From: Aneurinibacillus sp. REN35
GTDB lineage: Bacteria; Bacillota; Bacilli; Aneurinibacillales; Aneurinibacillaceae
Reading direction: 5' to 3'
Assembly (NCBI RefSeq): GCF_041379945.2
Contig: NZ_JBFTXJ020000003.1
Coordinates: forward strand, 310,001 to 374,000
DNA: 64,000 nucleotides
The position numbers were made by a program, and so were the translations under genes. Numbering within the stretch: the stretch's first letter is position 1; the number at the start of each line of letters is the position of its first letter. The notes under the pieces are model-generated. The model was given only the letters and a program-made list of their open reading frames with translations, was not told where the DNA came from and did no database searches. Positions 41,893-51,446 of the stretch are shown in pieces.

Positions 41893-41901
41893 TGGTATAC
41901 T
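41893..41901 (+). promoter_or_regulatory. Extended -10 element before hepS
   Basis: TGGTATACT with no good -35; 55 bases before hepS in an AT-rich gap after the mtrB terminator. Confidence 0.4.
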
Positions 41902-41955
41902 TTATAAGTATGTTTTCAGTGAGCGTGGAACGTTTTTTTGGGGGATGCATAACAA

Positions 41956-42765
41956 ATGAATCTTTTGCGACATGATTTTCAGGAAGAAATAGAAGAGATT
42001 ATGCGGCAGATTAAGCAAAATGCCGAAAATCGTGTTCTTTACCAATACGTTGACAATCCGCCCATCTCGCAGCTTCGCGTATGTCTGCTGTATCTTTTTT
42101 TGCGGCAGCATGGAATCGCCGGTACAGCTCTGCATAACTATATTGTGACTGCTATGCTGATCCAACTCAGCCTTGATAGTCATGAGACGGTTAGCTTGCA
42201 CAAGGAAGAGGCAACGGCAGGCATTCGCTCCCGTCAGCTTACAGTGTTGGCAGGGGACTATTTCAGCAGCCGGTATTACTATTTGCTTGCCCATATGGAA
42301 GATATCCGGGCGATTCATCAACTGGCGCGAAGCATTCAAGAGATAAATGAGTGGAAGATCGGCCTATACTGGGAGAACAACTGGACAGCAGAACAATATT
42401 TGCAGCGGAAGGTAGCGATAGAATCTTCACTTCTCCGTTCCTTTAGCAGTGTATATGGCGGGGAGGCTGCAGACCTTTGGATGCGCATTTTTTCACAGCT
42501 GATTCTTGTTGAGCAGCTGCTTAGGGAGTACAAGGCTTCACAGCTTGAAGAAAGCGCAGGGCGCTATTTCAATCTGCTGAGCAGTGAAGAAGGCAAGCAT
42601 ACGGCTTATCAGTTCATGCTGCAGCAGATCCACAAGACTTTGCATCAGTGCCGTAAGCTCATTGGACAAGTCGCTGGAGAAGAGTGGCGTGCAGAATTAA
42701 AACATCTGGTGGAGCGGTGTACCGAGGAGTTGGACAACCAGAAAGCAAGGGCAGAGGAGATGTAA
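41956..42765 (+). CDS. hepS: Heptaprenyl diphosphate synthase component I
   Basis: A 269-residue helical subunit that pairs with HepT to make the C35 chain of menaquinone-7 and sets chain length; it carries no catalytic Asp-rich motif. QLTVLAGDYFSSRYYYLLA is the most conserved stretch. First gene of the run hepS-menG-mqnP-ubiX-mqnA-hepT, with 3-base spacing to menG. Confidence 0.9.
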   Translation: MNLLRHDFQEEIEEIMRQIKQNAENRVLYQYVDNPPISQLRVCLLYLFLRQHGIAGTALHNYIVTAMLIQLSLDSHETVSLHKEEATAGIRSRQLTVLAGDYFSSRYYYLLAHMEDIRAIHQLARSIQEINEWKIGLYWENNWTAEQYLQRKVAIESSLLRSFSSVYGGEAADLWMRIFSQLILVEQLLREYKASQLEESAGRYFNLLSSEEGKHTAYQFMLQQIHKTLHQCRKLIGQVAGEEWRAELKHLVERCTEELDNQKARAEEM

Positions 42766-42768
42766 ACC

Positions 42769-43503
42769 ATGCGGGAGAATTTGCGGGGGGAACAAAAGGC
42801 AGAGTATGTACATTCGGTATTCGAATCGATTGCCAAAGAATACGACCGGATGAACTCTGTTATTAGTTTTGGCCGCCATGGTGCCTGGCGCGAGTATACA
42901 AATAAGCGCATGGGTGTACGGGAAGGCCAAAGCGCGATTGACTTATGTTGTGGTACGTGCGATTGGACGATCAGCCTTGCTGAAGCAGTTGGCCCGTCGG
43001 GTAAAGCTGTAGGATTGGATTTCAGTCAGAACATGCTCGATGTAGGGGCAAAAAAAGTTCAGACTAAAGGGTTAAGTCAAGTAGAACTTGTGAATGGGGA
43101 TGCGATGCGCATTCCGTATCCGGATAATACATTTGATTATGCGACAATTGGTTTTGCCCTGCGTAATGTACCGGATTATAAGCAGGTAATCCGCGAGATG
43201 GCACGGGTGGTCAAGCCGGGCGGCCAGGTGGTATCGCTTGAAGTAAGTAAGCCGCCTTTTGCTCCGTATCGTAAGCTGTTCTTTTTTTATTTCTATAACC
43301 TTTTGCCGCTTGTCGCTCGCATGGTGGTGGACAAGTATGAGGAATACAGTTGGCTGCCTCAGTCGCTAACCAACTTTCCTGACAGTAAGCAGCTTGCCGA
43401 AGTATTCCGAGAAACGGGGCTTGTCGATGTACAGACCAAGCTTTTCGTAGGCGGGGTTTCCGCTCTTCATATCGGTTTTAAGAAGCAGGTGGATCAACCA
43501 TGA
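42769..43503 (+). CDS. menG: Demethylmenaquinone C-methyltransferase MenG
   Basis: A 244-residue SAM-dependent methyltransferase for the last step of menaquinone. SAIDLCCGTCDWT (SAM site), VGLDFSQNMLDVG, NGDAMRIPYPDNTFDYATIGFALRN pieces, and PGGQVVSLEVSKP are present. It overlaps the prenyltransferase gene by ATGA. Confidence 0.96.
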   Translation: MRENLRGEQKAEYVHSVFESIAKEYDRMNSVISFGRHGAWREYTNKRMGVREGQSAIDLCCGTCDWTISLAEAVGPSGKAVGLDFSQNMLDVGAKKVQTKGLSQVELVNGDAMRIPYPDNTFDYATIGFALRNVPDYKQVIREMARVVKPGGQVVSLEVSKPPFAPYRKLFFFYFYNLLPLVARMVVDKYEEYSWLPQSLTNFPDSKQLAEVFRETGLVDVQTKLFVGGVSALHIGFKKQVDQP

Positions 43504-44363
43504 AAAAATTAAAAATTATTTTGGAAATGATTAAGTTTGAACATACGATTTTCGCACTTCCCTTTGCTTTTATGGGTGCGATTCTCGGAAGTATTGTTGT
43601 CAATGGCACATGGCCAACATGGAGCCAGATTTTCTGGGTGATTGTGGCAATGGTCGGCGCACGCAGTGCAGCGATGGCATTGAATCGGCTGATTGACCGG
43701 AATTTTGATGCGGACAATCCGCGTACGGCAATGCGCGCGATCCCGGCAGGGCTTCTAAAGGAAAAGGAAGTGCTATTATTTATTATTGTTTCCTTTGTCG
43801 TGCTGTTTTTCGCCGCATTTCAGCTGAATATGCTGGCAGTTAAGCTGCTGCCGATCGCCGTGTTCTTTCTTGTATTTTATTCATATACGAAGCGGTTTAC
43901 CTGGGCGTGTCATCTGGTGCTTGGCGTCGCCATCGGACTGGCTCCGCTCGGAGGATGGGTCGCAACGACGGGACAAATCGATTGGATGGGGCTTTTGCTA
44001 TTTGTTTCCGTGGCGCTTTGGACAGCGGGATTTGATGTGATATATGCCTGCCAGGATGCGGAATTTGACCGCAAGCGCGGCCTCTATTCCATTCCTAGCT
44101 ACTTCGGTATCGCTAAAGCACTGAAGCTGGCCAGAGTGTTCCATATTGTGACGATTGCAGGGTTTATCGGCCTGTTCTTTGTGACAAGCCTGCATATTTG
44201 GTTTGCGGTCGGCGTTGTCATCGCAGCTGCGATTTTGATTTATGAACACCGTCTCGTGTCACCCAACGATTTATCAAAGTTAAATACGGCGTTTTTCACG
44301 ATGAACGGAGTTTTGAGTGTGGTCGTATTCTCGTTTACGATCCTTGATTTGGTGATGAGATGA
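43500..44363 (+). CDS. mqnP: UbiA-family prenyltransferase, menaquinone (MqnP) type
   Basis: A 287-residue polytopic membrane protein with about eight TM segments and both Asp-rich motifs, NRLIDRNFDADNPRT and DAEFDRKRGLYSIP, for binding Mg-prenyl diphosphate. Placed between menG and ubiX and beside mqnA, it is best read as the futalosine-route prenyltransferase acting on 6-hydroxy-naphthoate, not the 4-hydroxybenzoate enzyme of ubiquinone synthesis, since Firmicutes lack ubiquinone. Confidence 0.85.
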   Translation: MKKLKIILEMIKFEHTIFALPFAFMGAILGSIVVNGTWPTWSQIFWVIVAMVGARSAAMALNRLIDRNFDADNPRTAMRAIPAGLLKEKEVLLFIIVSFVVLFFAAFQLNMLAVKLLPIAVFFLVFYSYTKRFTWACHLVLGVAIGLAPLGGWVATTGQIDWMGLLLFVSVALWTAGFDVIYACQDAEFDRKRGLYSIPSYFGIAKALKLARVFHIVTIAGFIGLFFVTSLHIWFAVGVVIAAAILIYEHRLVSPNDLSKLNTAFFTMNGVLSVVVFSFTILDLVMR

Positions 44364-44950
44364 GAAAGGTATTTGTTGTCGGAATTACGGGGGCGAGCGG
44401 TGCTGTATATGGTGTGCGCCTCGTACAACAACTGCTCCTTCATGACTATAAAGTGCATATGATCGTGACAGAAGCTGGCTGGCAGGTTTTTCACGAGGAA
44501 TTGGAGTGGGACACGACAGATCGGAACGCCGTGCTTGCGGAGCATTTTCCGCAGGTGAGAGGAGAGCTTCATTACCATACGCTGCGTGACTTTACGGCAC
44601 CTGTGGCGAGCGGTTCATATCGCAGTGATACGATGGTTATCATTCCGTGTTCAATGGGAACGTTATCGGGCATTGCACATGGTGCGTCGGGCAATCTGCT
44701 TGAGCGAGTAGCGGATGTCATGCTTAAGGAAGGCAAAAAGCTTGTGATCGTACCGAGAGAGACGCCGATGAACGTCATTCAGCTTGAAAACATGACAAAG
44801 CTGGCGCAGGCCGGTGCGCGCATCGTGCCGGCTATGCCTGGATATTACCACAAGCCGCAAACCATGGATGATCTGATTAACTTTGTAGTAGGCAAGGTAT
44901 TGGATACACTTGATGTTCCGCATGATTTATTCCGCCGTTGGGGAGAGTGA
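44360..44950 (+). CDS. ubiX: UbiX-type flavin prenyltransferase
   Basis: A 196-residue enzyme that prenylates FMN for a UbiD-type decarboxylase. VGITGASGAVYGVRLVQ at the N-terminus, IIPCSMGTLSGIAHGASGNLLERVADV, and VPRETPMNVIQLENM are hallmark motifs. In futalosine clusters the UbiX/UbiD pair decarboxylates the naphthoate; no ubiD is in this window. ATGA overlap with mqnP. Confidence 0.92.
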   Translation: MRKVFVVGITGASGAVYGVRLVQQLLLHDYKVHMIVTEAGWQVFHEELEWDTTDRNAVLAEHFPQVRGELHYHTLRDFTAPVASGSYRSDTMVIIPCSMGTLSGIAHGASGNLLERVADVMLKEGKKLVIVPRETPMNVIQLENMTKLAQAGARIVPAMPGYYHKPQTMDDLINFVVGKVLDTLDVPHDLFRRWGE

Positions 44951-44954
44951 AATC

Positions 44955-45806
44955 GTGTCTACAATGAAAATCGGTAAAATTACCTTTAGCAACATCATGC
45001 CTATTTATCATTTTTTTCGTACGGATCAGTTCCATGAGCATCAAGTGGAATTAATTCCACAGGTTCCTTCGCAGCTTAATCGTGGAATGGCAGCGGGAGA
45101 GATTGATATGGGACCGATTTCTTCGTTTGAATATGGTCGTAATTATAAAAAATACGAAGTGCTTCCTGATTTATCGATCAGCTCTAAAGGAAAGGTACGC
45201 TCCATTTTTCTTTTCTCGAAACGTCCAATTGAAGAGCTGAAAGAAGCCAGTATTGCGCTGACAGACAAATCAGCGACATCGAATAATCTGCTCAAAATCA
45301 TATTGGAGAAGTTCTATCAGGCTTCCCCGACTTATGAAGAGATGCCTGCCAATCTTGACAAGATGATGACCACATATGATGCGGCGCTGCTGATTGGTGA
45401 TGATGCGCTGCTTGCGTCTTGGAATAATCCTGGCTATTATATGTATGATCTTGGGGAATTATGGTATCAGCATACCGGTCTATGGATGGTGTTTGCTGTT
45501 TGGGCTGTACGGCGCGATGTGTCGCTTCATCGGCCTGAACTTTTGCGCAGTGTACACAATGAGTTTTTGCGAAGCAAACGCAAGGGATTTGCTGAATTAG
45601 ATGAGGTCGTAGCGCAGGCGAAGAAGGAATTCGGTGCAACAGCGGAATTTTGGAAAATATATTATACCGGGCTGTCGTACGATTTTACCCCAGAACACAA
45701 GCGAGGGCTTGAGTACTATTATGCGTGCGCAGCAGATATGGGATTGCTTGCGGAGCCTGCGACAGTGGAGGTTTTTAGCACGGATTCCGGGCAGTCGGCT
45801 GGATAA
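44955..45806 (+). CDS. mqnA: Chorismate dehydratase MqnA (futalosine route)
   Basis: A 283-residue periplasmic-binding-fold enzyme removing water from chorismate to 3-enolpyruvylbenzoate, the first step of the futalosine path. KITFSNIMPIYHFF, MAAGEIDMGPISSFEYGRN, LTDKSATSNNLLKIIL, AALLIGDDALL and DLGELWYQHTGLWMVFAVW are MqnA motifs. GTG 44955 lies 7 bases after GGGAGAG; the frame upstream runs inside ubiX. Confidence 0.93.
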   Translation: MSTMKIGKITFSNIMPIYHFFRTDQFHEHQVELIPQVPSQLNRGMAAGEIDMGPISSFEYGRNYKKYEVLPDLSISSKGKVRSIFLFSKRPIEELKEASIALTDKSATSNNLLKIILEKFYQASPTYEEMPANLDKMMTTYDAALLIGDDALLASWNNPGYYMYDLGELWYQHTGLWMVFAVWAVRRDVSLHRPELLRSVHNEFLRSKRKGFAELDEVVAQAKKEFGATAEFWKIYYTGLSYDFTPEHKRGLEYYYACAADMGLLAEPATVEVFSTDSGQSAG

Positions 45807-45838
45807 GCCAGAGAGAAGAACCAGTTGGGTGGATCATA

Positions 45839-46792
45839 ATGAAACTAACAGATATTTTTTGGCCGTTCCGGTCGGACATGAATTATATCGAACGTGAGTT
45901 GGACAGGGCTATCGATACGACGGAGCCTGTACTGCAGAAGACGTCGAGTCATTTACTTAAGGCGGGGGGAAAGCGCATTCGTCCTGTCTTTGTGCTGCTG
46001 GGTGGTAAGTTTGGCAGCTATGACATTGAACGGCTTAAGTATGTAGCAGTTCCGCTTGAGTTGATTCATATGGCAACGCTTGTCCATGATGATGTAATCG
46101 ATAATGCTGAGCTTCGACGTGGGAAGATGACGGTAAAATCAAAATGGGACAATCGAATTGCCATGTATACGGGCGATTATATTCTCGCTCGTGCGTTGAT
46201 GCTGGCAACAGAGCTGCCCAATCCACAGATTCATAAAATCCTATCGCGGGCGCTTGTTGATCTGTGCATTGGAGAGATCGAACAAATTCGTGATCTGAAT
46301 AATTGGGAGCAGAACCTGCGCCAGTATTTGCGGCGTATCAAGCGTAAAACAGCCCTGCTAATCGCCATTAGCTGTCAGTTAGGAGCGCTTGCGGCGGGAG
46401 CCGCGCCAGAGGTTGTGCGTAAGCTGTATACGTACGGTTACAATGTAGGCATGGCGTTTCAGATTACCGATGATATTTTGGATTTTGTAGGGGAAGAGAA
46501 GAAGCTTGGAAAACCTGCGGGAAGCGACCTGCGCCAAGGAAACATTACACTTCCGGCCCTGTATATGTACCATAAAAGCAGTCATGCTGCCCAGTTCCGC
46601 GCATTGGCGAGAGAAAATCGAGCAGATGAGATGATTCAAATGATCCGTGAGGGGGAAGGGATTACTGTTGCCCGCAAGCTGGCCGACCGGTATTTAACCC
46701 GTGCCTCACAGGCGTTGGATGAATTGCCGGATAACCGGAATCGGGATGCCCTGCTTAAAATCGCCCGTTTTATTGGTGAACGACAATTTTAA
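45839..46792 (+). CDS. hepT: Heptaprenyl diphosphate synthase component II
   Basis: A 317-residue trans-prenyltransferase. First Asp-rich motif LVHDDVIDNAELRRG, second QITDDILDFVGEE, plus GGKRIRPVFVLLGG and KTALLIA. It condenses IPP onto farnesyl diphosphate with HepS. Last gene of the menaquinone run. ATG 45839 with a weak site (TGGGTGG). Confidence 0.95.
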   Translation: MKLTDIFWPFRSDMNYIERELDRAIDTTEPVLQKTSSHLLKAGGKRIRPVFVLLGGKFGSYDIERLKYVAVPLELIHMATLVHDDVIDNAELRRGKMTVKSKWDNRIAMYTGDYILARALMLATELPNPQIHKILSRALVDLCIGEIEQIRDLNNWEQNLRQYLRRIKRKTALLIAISCQLGALAAGAAPEVVRKLYTYGYNVGMAFQITDDILDFVGEEKKLGKPAGSDLRQGNITLPALYMYHKSSHAAQFRALARENRADEMIQMIREGEGITVARKLADRYLTRASQALDELPDNRNRDALLKIARFIGERQF

Positions 46793-46895
46793 GCGAAAGT
46801 TGCAAATGTACCCTGAATTTGTTAAAATTTTCGTTGTGTGCTAACACAAGATACATAGCAAGACAACTATAAAAAATAACTGGAGGTTATAATAC

Positions 46896-47345
46896 ATGGC
46901 GAAACAACGCACTTTTATCATGGCAAAACCAGACGCTGTACAGCGCAATCTGATCGGTGACATCATGCAGCGCTTTGAACGTAAAGGATTCCATTTAATT
47001 GGCGCAAAATTAATGAACGTGCCACGCGAGCTGGCAGAAGAGCATTACTCTGAGCATAAAGAGAAGCCTTTCTTTGGTGAGCTTGTGGATTTCATCACAT
47101 CCGGCGCAGTGTTTGCAATGGTATGGGAAGGCGAGAATGTAATCGCAACAGCTCGTAACATGATGGGTAAAACAAATCCAGCAGAAGCTGCTCCAGGAAC
47201 GATCCGCGGCGACTTTGGCATCAGCATGGGCATGAATATTATCCACGGCTCTGATGCTCCGGAAACGGCTGAGCGTGAGATCGCGCTTTGGTTTAAAGAA
47301 GGCGATCTGCACCAATACGAAAAAACAATTAACAAATGGATCTAA
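46896..47345 (+). CDS. ndk: Nucleoside diphosphate kinase
   Basis: 149 residues; balances NTP pools. [41 protein letters not shown] and the phospho-His in [10 protein letters not shown] are all present. TGGAGGT before ATG 46896. Between hepT and cheR as in B. subtilis. Confidence 0.97.
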   Translation: MAKQRTFIMAKPDAVQRNLIGDIMQRFERKGFHLIGAKLMNVPRELAEEHYSEHKEKPFFGELVDFITSGAVFAMVWEGENVIATARNMMGKTNPAEAAPGTIRGDFGISMGMNIIHGSDAPETAEREIALWFKEGDLHQYEKTINKWI

Positions 47346-47391
47346 TTTTGTTACACAGGCGATGAAAGTCGCTTCGTATAGCGAGGATAGA

Positions 47392-47428
47392 GCAGGTGAG
47401 AGCATGATGCTTTCGCCTGCTTTTTTTG
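47392..47428 (+). terminator. Intrinsic terminator after ndk
   Basis: 13-base arms with two G-T pairs (47392-47404, 47408-47420), 3-base loop, seven T. Confidence 0.88.
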
Positions 47429-47526
47429 CGGCTGAGCTGGCGCCTTACTGCTAGAGGGATGGAGATTTCGTGAAAAGGCAGGAGAAAAAGCGCGTGTCGC
47501 GAATACTATTCTAGTAATGTTTGTGA

Positions 47527-48324
<798 letters not shown>

Positions 48325-48344
48325 AATTCGTATAAAAGGTCTGC

Positions 48345-48380
48345 AAAAACGCTGCATGAATGGTATGTAGCGTTTTTTTC
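48345..48380 (+). terminator. Intrinsic terminator after cheR
   Basis: 13-base arms (48345-48357, 48365-48377) with one mismatch, 7-base loop, seven T overlapping the right arm. Confidence 0.85.
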
Positions 48381-48552
48381 TGAATTTTAGCTAGGATTTT
48401 CTCGGAGGCTATACTATAATAGCACTTAAAAAATGAAACGACTGTCGGATAATCAGGCAGTTGCGTTTTATTCTAGGAGCAAGCAGACACGGAAGCGGGA
48501 GATAAGATGCATCGCGCTTTCCGAACAAATACAGAAGAGGGTGGAGAAAAAG

Positions 48553-49713
48553 ATGCGCTATTTAACAGCAGGAGAATCACATGGACCACAATTAACAGCA
48601 ATTATCGAAGGAGTGCCTAGCAATCTGCCTCTTTCCGTAGAAAAAATTAACGAAGAGCTTTTGCGCCGTATGAAAGGGCATGGCCGCGGACGTCGTATGC
48701 AGATCGAAAAGGATCAGGTGAAGATTGTAGCAGGTGTGCGTCATGGTAAGACAACGGGTGCACCGATCTGTCTTGTAGTGGAGAATAAGGATTGGACCCA
48801 CTGGCAGAATATTATGAGCCCTGAGCCGGTAGAGGAAGGCGAAGACAAGCGCCGTGTTTCACGCCCGCGTCCGGGACATGCAGACTTAAACGGCGCTCTG
48901 AAATACAATCAGCGGGACATGCGCAACATTCTCGAACGCTCAAGCGCTCGCGAGACAGCAGTTCGCGTAGCGGTAGGTGCGGTGGCGCGTCAGTTATTAG
49001 AACAATTCGACATTATTGTCGGAGGTCACGTTCTACGTATTGGCGAAGTGGAAGCAAAGCAGATGGATGTGAGCCTTGAGGACATGATGCGAATTACGGA
49101 AGAGTCGCCGGTTCGCTGTCTTGACAGTGAAGCCGCACAGAAGATGATGGACTTAATTGATCAGGCAAAAGCGGATGGTGATTCCCTCGGCGGTATTGTA
49201 GAAGTCATCGCGCAGGGTCTGCCGGTTGGGCTTGGCAGCCATGTACAGTGGGACCGCAAGCTTGATGGAAGGCTCGCTCAAGCGATCGTGAGCATCCAGG
49301 CATTTAAAGGCGTGGAAGTGGGCATTGGATTTGAAGCGGCGGCACGCCCCGGTTCGCAGGTGCATGATGAGATTGTTCTTGATGAGCAGGGACGCTATAC
49401 CCGCAGCACAAATCGTGCAGGTGGTTTAGAAGGTGGTATGACAACCGGGATGCCTGTAGTTGTACGCGGTGTTATGAAGCCGATTCCGACATTATACAAG
49501 CCGCTTGGCAGCATTGATATCGATACGAAGGAGTCATTTGCCGCAAGTATCGAACGCTCGGACAGCTGCGCTGTGCCTGCTGCAAGCGTTGTGGCAGAAG
49601 CGGTCGTATGCTGGACATTGGCAGATGCCTTGTGTGAGAAGTTTGCCGGAGACTCGCTCGAAGAGATGAAGGCTAACTATGAGAGCTACAACCAACATGT
49701 GGAGAGATTCTAA
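48553..49713 (+). CDS. aroC: Chorismate synthase
   Basis: 386 residues; makes chorismate from EPSP with reduced [65 protein letters not shown] and [17 protein letters not shown] are signature motifs. ATG 48553 with GGGTGGAG upstream; the 40 codons upstream in frame lack a site. First gene of the aromatic supraoperon; called aroF in B. subtilis. A TATAAT lies at 48415-48420 but I see no good -35. Confidence 0.96.
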   Translation: MRYLTAGESHGPQLTAIIEGVPSNLPLSVEKINEELLRRMKGHGRGRRMQIEKDQVKIVAGVRHGKTTGAPICLVVENKDWTHWQNIMSPEPVEEGEDKRRVSRPRPGHADLNGALKYNQRDMRNILERSSARETAVRVAVGAVARQLLEQFDIIVGGHVLRIGEVEAKQMDVSLEDMMRITEESPVRCLDSEAAQKMMDLIDQAKADGDSLGGIVEVIAQGLPVGLGSHVQWDRKLDGRLAQAIVSIQAFKGVEVGIGFEAAARPGSQVHDEIVLDEQGRYTRSTNRAGGLEGGMTTGMPVVVRGVMKPIPTLYKPLGSIDIDTKESFAASIERSDSCAVPAASVVAEAVVCWTLADALCEKFAGDSLEEMKANYESYNQHVERF

Positions 49714-49716
49714 GTG

Positions 49717-50817
49717 ATGAAGCAGCTCACGGTAGAACTCGGAGAACGCACGTACCCGATTTGGATTGGGCCAGGCGTGCTGGAGAGACTCCCACATTTG
49801 CTAGCCGAGGCGGGAATCGATAATGGTCGCAAGTTGTTTATTGTAACGGATGAACATATAGCGTCCCTGTACTTAGATAGGACAGAGTCTGTGCTTCGCA
49901 GCGCCGGGTATGCTGTGTATCATCATATTGTGGCGGCAGGAGAGAAAGCGAAAAGCTTGTCTGTGTATGAGCAGATTATGACGCAGGCATTAGAATCGGG
50001 CTTGGATCGAAAATCAGCGTTTTTGGCGCTTGGCGGTGGGGTTGTCGGAGATCTTACAGGGTTTGTCGCGGCGACCTATATGCGCGGCGTTGATTTTGTG
50101 CAGATTCCAACAACATTGCTTGCCCATGATAGCAGTGTCGGCGGCAAAGTTGCCGTCAATCATCCGCTTGGAAAGAATATTATCGGCGCATTCCATCAGC
50201 CGCGTCTCGTCGCGTATGATACAGCCCTTCTGCGCACGCTTCCTCCACGCGAAGTGGCCGCGGGATTCTCAGAGGTGGTTAAGCATGGCTTAATCTGGGA
50301 CGAGGCGTTTGTAACATGGCTTGAACAGAATGCAGAAGGACTTCAGAACTTCGATGATGAACTGCTGCAGGAGGCATTGCTTCGAGCCTGCAGCGTGAAG
50401 GTTGCTGTCGTATCCGAGGATGAAACAGAGCAGGGCTTACGCGCCATTTTGAATTTGGGCCATACGTTTGCTCATGCATTTGAAGCGTTATGCGGCTATG
50501 AGCGATTGAATCACGGTGAAGCGGTGGCGATTGGAATGGTTGCGGCTGCGCTGCTGGCTGAGAAGCTGGGCATGGCTGCACATATTAGCGAGCGTACACG
50601 CCGTGTTCTGGCCAAGTATCGACTGCCAACTGCATTGCCTTACGCATTGAGCGAGGATGATATTATCGAGACGATGCGGCGCGATAAGAAGGGAGAAGGC
50701 GGCAAGCTTGTATTTGTGCTTCCTGTTGCCATTGGCGAAGTAGAGATTAGAAAAGGTGTGGATGAAGAGGCGGTACGTGATGTATTGCGCGTACTGCAAG
50801 AAGGAGGAGAAGCATAA
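49717..50817 (+). CDS. aroB: 3-dehydroquinate synthase
   Basis: 366 residues; second shikimate step, NAD and metal dependent. ALGGGVVGDLTGFVAATYMRG in parts, TTLLAHDSSVGGKVAVNHPLGKN in parts, EVVKHGLIWD and NLGHTFAHAFEA with the metal His ligands. ATG 49717 chosen over adjacent GTG 49714. Three-base gap after aroC; its stop overlaps aroH. Confidence 0.96.
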   Translation: MKQLTVELGERTYPIWIGPGVLERLPHLLAEAGIDNGRKLFIVTDEHIASLYLDRTESVLRSAGYAVYHHIVAAGEKAKSLSVYEQIMTQALESGLDRKSAFLALGGGVVGDLTGFVAATYMRGVDFVQIPTTLLAHDSSVGGKVAVNHPLGKNIIGAFHQPRLVAYDTALLRTLPPREVAAGFSEVVKHGLIWDEAFVTWLEQNAEGLQNFDDELLQEALLRACSVKVAVVSEDETEQGLRAILNLGHTFAHAFEALCGYERLNHGEAVAIGMVAAALLAEKLGMAAHISERTRRVLAKYRLPTALPYALSEDDIIETMRRDKKGEGGKLVFVLPVAIGEVEIRKGVDEEAVRDVLRVLQEGGEA

Positions 50818-51191
50818 TGGCAGTTCGGGGAATTCGTGGTGCAATTACTGTTGCTGCGAACGAAGAGGCTCTTATTCTAGAGGCGACGGAGCGATTGATT
50901 CAGCAGATTATCGAGACCAATGAGATCGAAGCAGATGATGTGGCAAGTGTGATCATCACGGTAACAAACGATTTGAATGCGGCATTTCCTGCGCGTGGTG
51001 CACGTGCAATTCCTGGCTTTGATCTGGTACCGCTTATGTGTTCGAATGAAATCCCTGTGCCAGGAAGCCTTGAGAAGTGCATCCGTGTGATGATGCTGGT
51101 GAATACAGAGAAGGCGAGCCGCGATGTTCGACATGTCTTCTTAGAAGGTGCGGCAGCCCTGCGTCCCGATCTGAATCCGCACGTGAAATAA
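50817..51191 (+). CDS. aroH: Chorismate mutase AroH type
   Basis: 124 residues, the trimeric monofunctional mutase making prephenate. MAVRGIRGAITVAANEEAL with Arg7, SVIITVTNDLNAAFPARGAR, and VPGSLEKCIRVMMLVNT carrying the active-site Arg90-type residue. Starts on the aroB stop (AATGG overlap). Confidence 0.95.
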   Translation: MAVRGIRGAITVAANEEALILEATERLIQQIIETNEIEADDVASVIITVTNDLNAAFPARGARAIPGFDLVPLMCSNEIPVPGSLEKCIRVMMLVNTEKASRDVRHVFLEGAAALRPDLNPHVK

Positions 51192-51203
51192 ATACGGAAG
51201 TAG

Positions 51204-51232
51204 TTGACAGCGAGGCAGAAAGCCGCTATGCT
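51204..51232 (+). promoter_or_regulatory. trp operon promoter
   Basis: TTGACA (51204-51209), 17-bp spacer, TATGCT (51227-51232); predicted start near 51239. It gives the trp genes a transcript separate from the aroC promoter. Confidence 0.85.
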
Positions 51233-51252
51233 GATAGCAACCGTAACAGATT

Positions 51253-51314
51253 GAGTTGAGAGTTTGAGAGCGAGAGAGCAGAGAAAGTTTTAGTTGAGAA
51301 GAGCAGAGCCTGAG
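51253..51314 (+). promoter_or_regulatory. TRAP-binding site of the trp leader
   Basis: Eleven GAG/UAG triplets begin at 51253, 51258, 51266, 51272, 51276, 51281, 51291 (UAG), 51296, 51301, 51306 and 51312, mostly 2-3 bases apart. Eleven is the number of subunits of TRAP, whose gene is at 41556. Spacings of 1, 5 and 7 occur in the first half, so the exact register is uncertain. Confidence 0.88.
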
Positions 51315-51391
51315 AAGAACGATAATCTGTCGATAAGTGTGTACGGAACAGATCATTCGCGTCCAGGGCTGTGTATAGCCCTGGATTTTTT
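51307..51391 (+). terminator. trp attenuator: antiterminator and terminator
   Basis: Terminator: TCCAGGGCT (51362-51370) pairs with AGCCCTGGA (51377-51385), loop GTGTAT, then six T. Alternative antiterminator: AGCCTG at 51307-51312 with CAGGGCT at 51364-51370, and AATCTGT with ACAGAT inside. It overlaps the last TRAP triplets, so TRAP binding would free the terminator. Confidence 0.82.
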
Positions 51392-51446
51392 ATATTCTTC
51401 TTTAGGTCCTCTTTCTTCCCTGACGAGAGGAGAGGTGACAACCCCT

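Noticed and set aside
48433-48552. In-frame 40-codon extension upstream of aroC
   Set aside because: No ribosome site; family N-terminus begins at ATG 48553.
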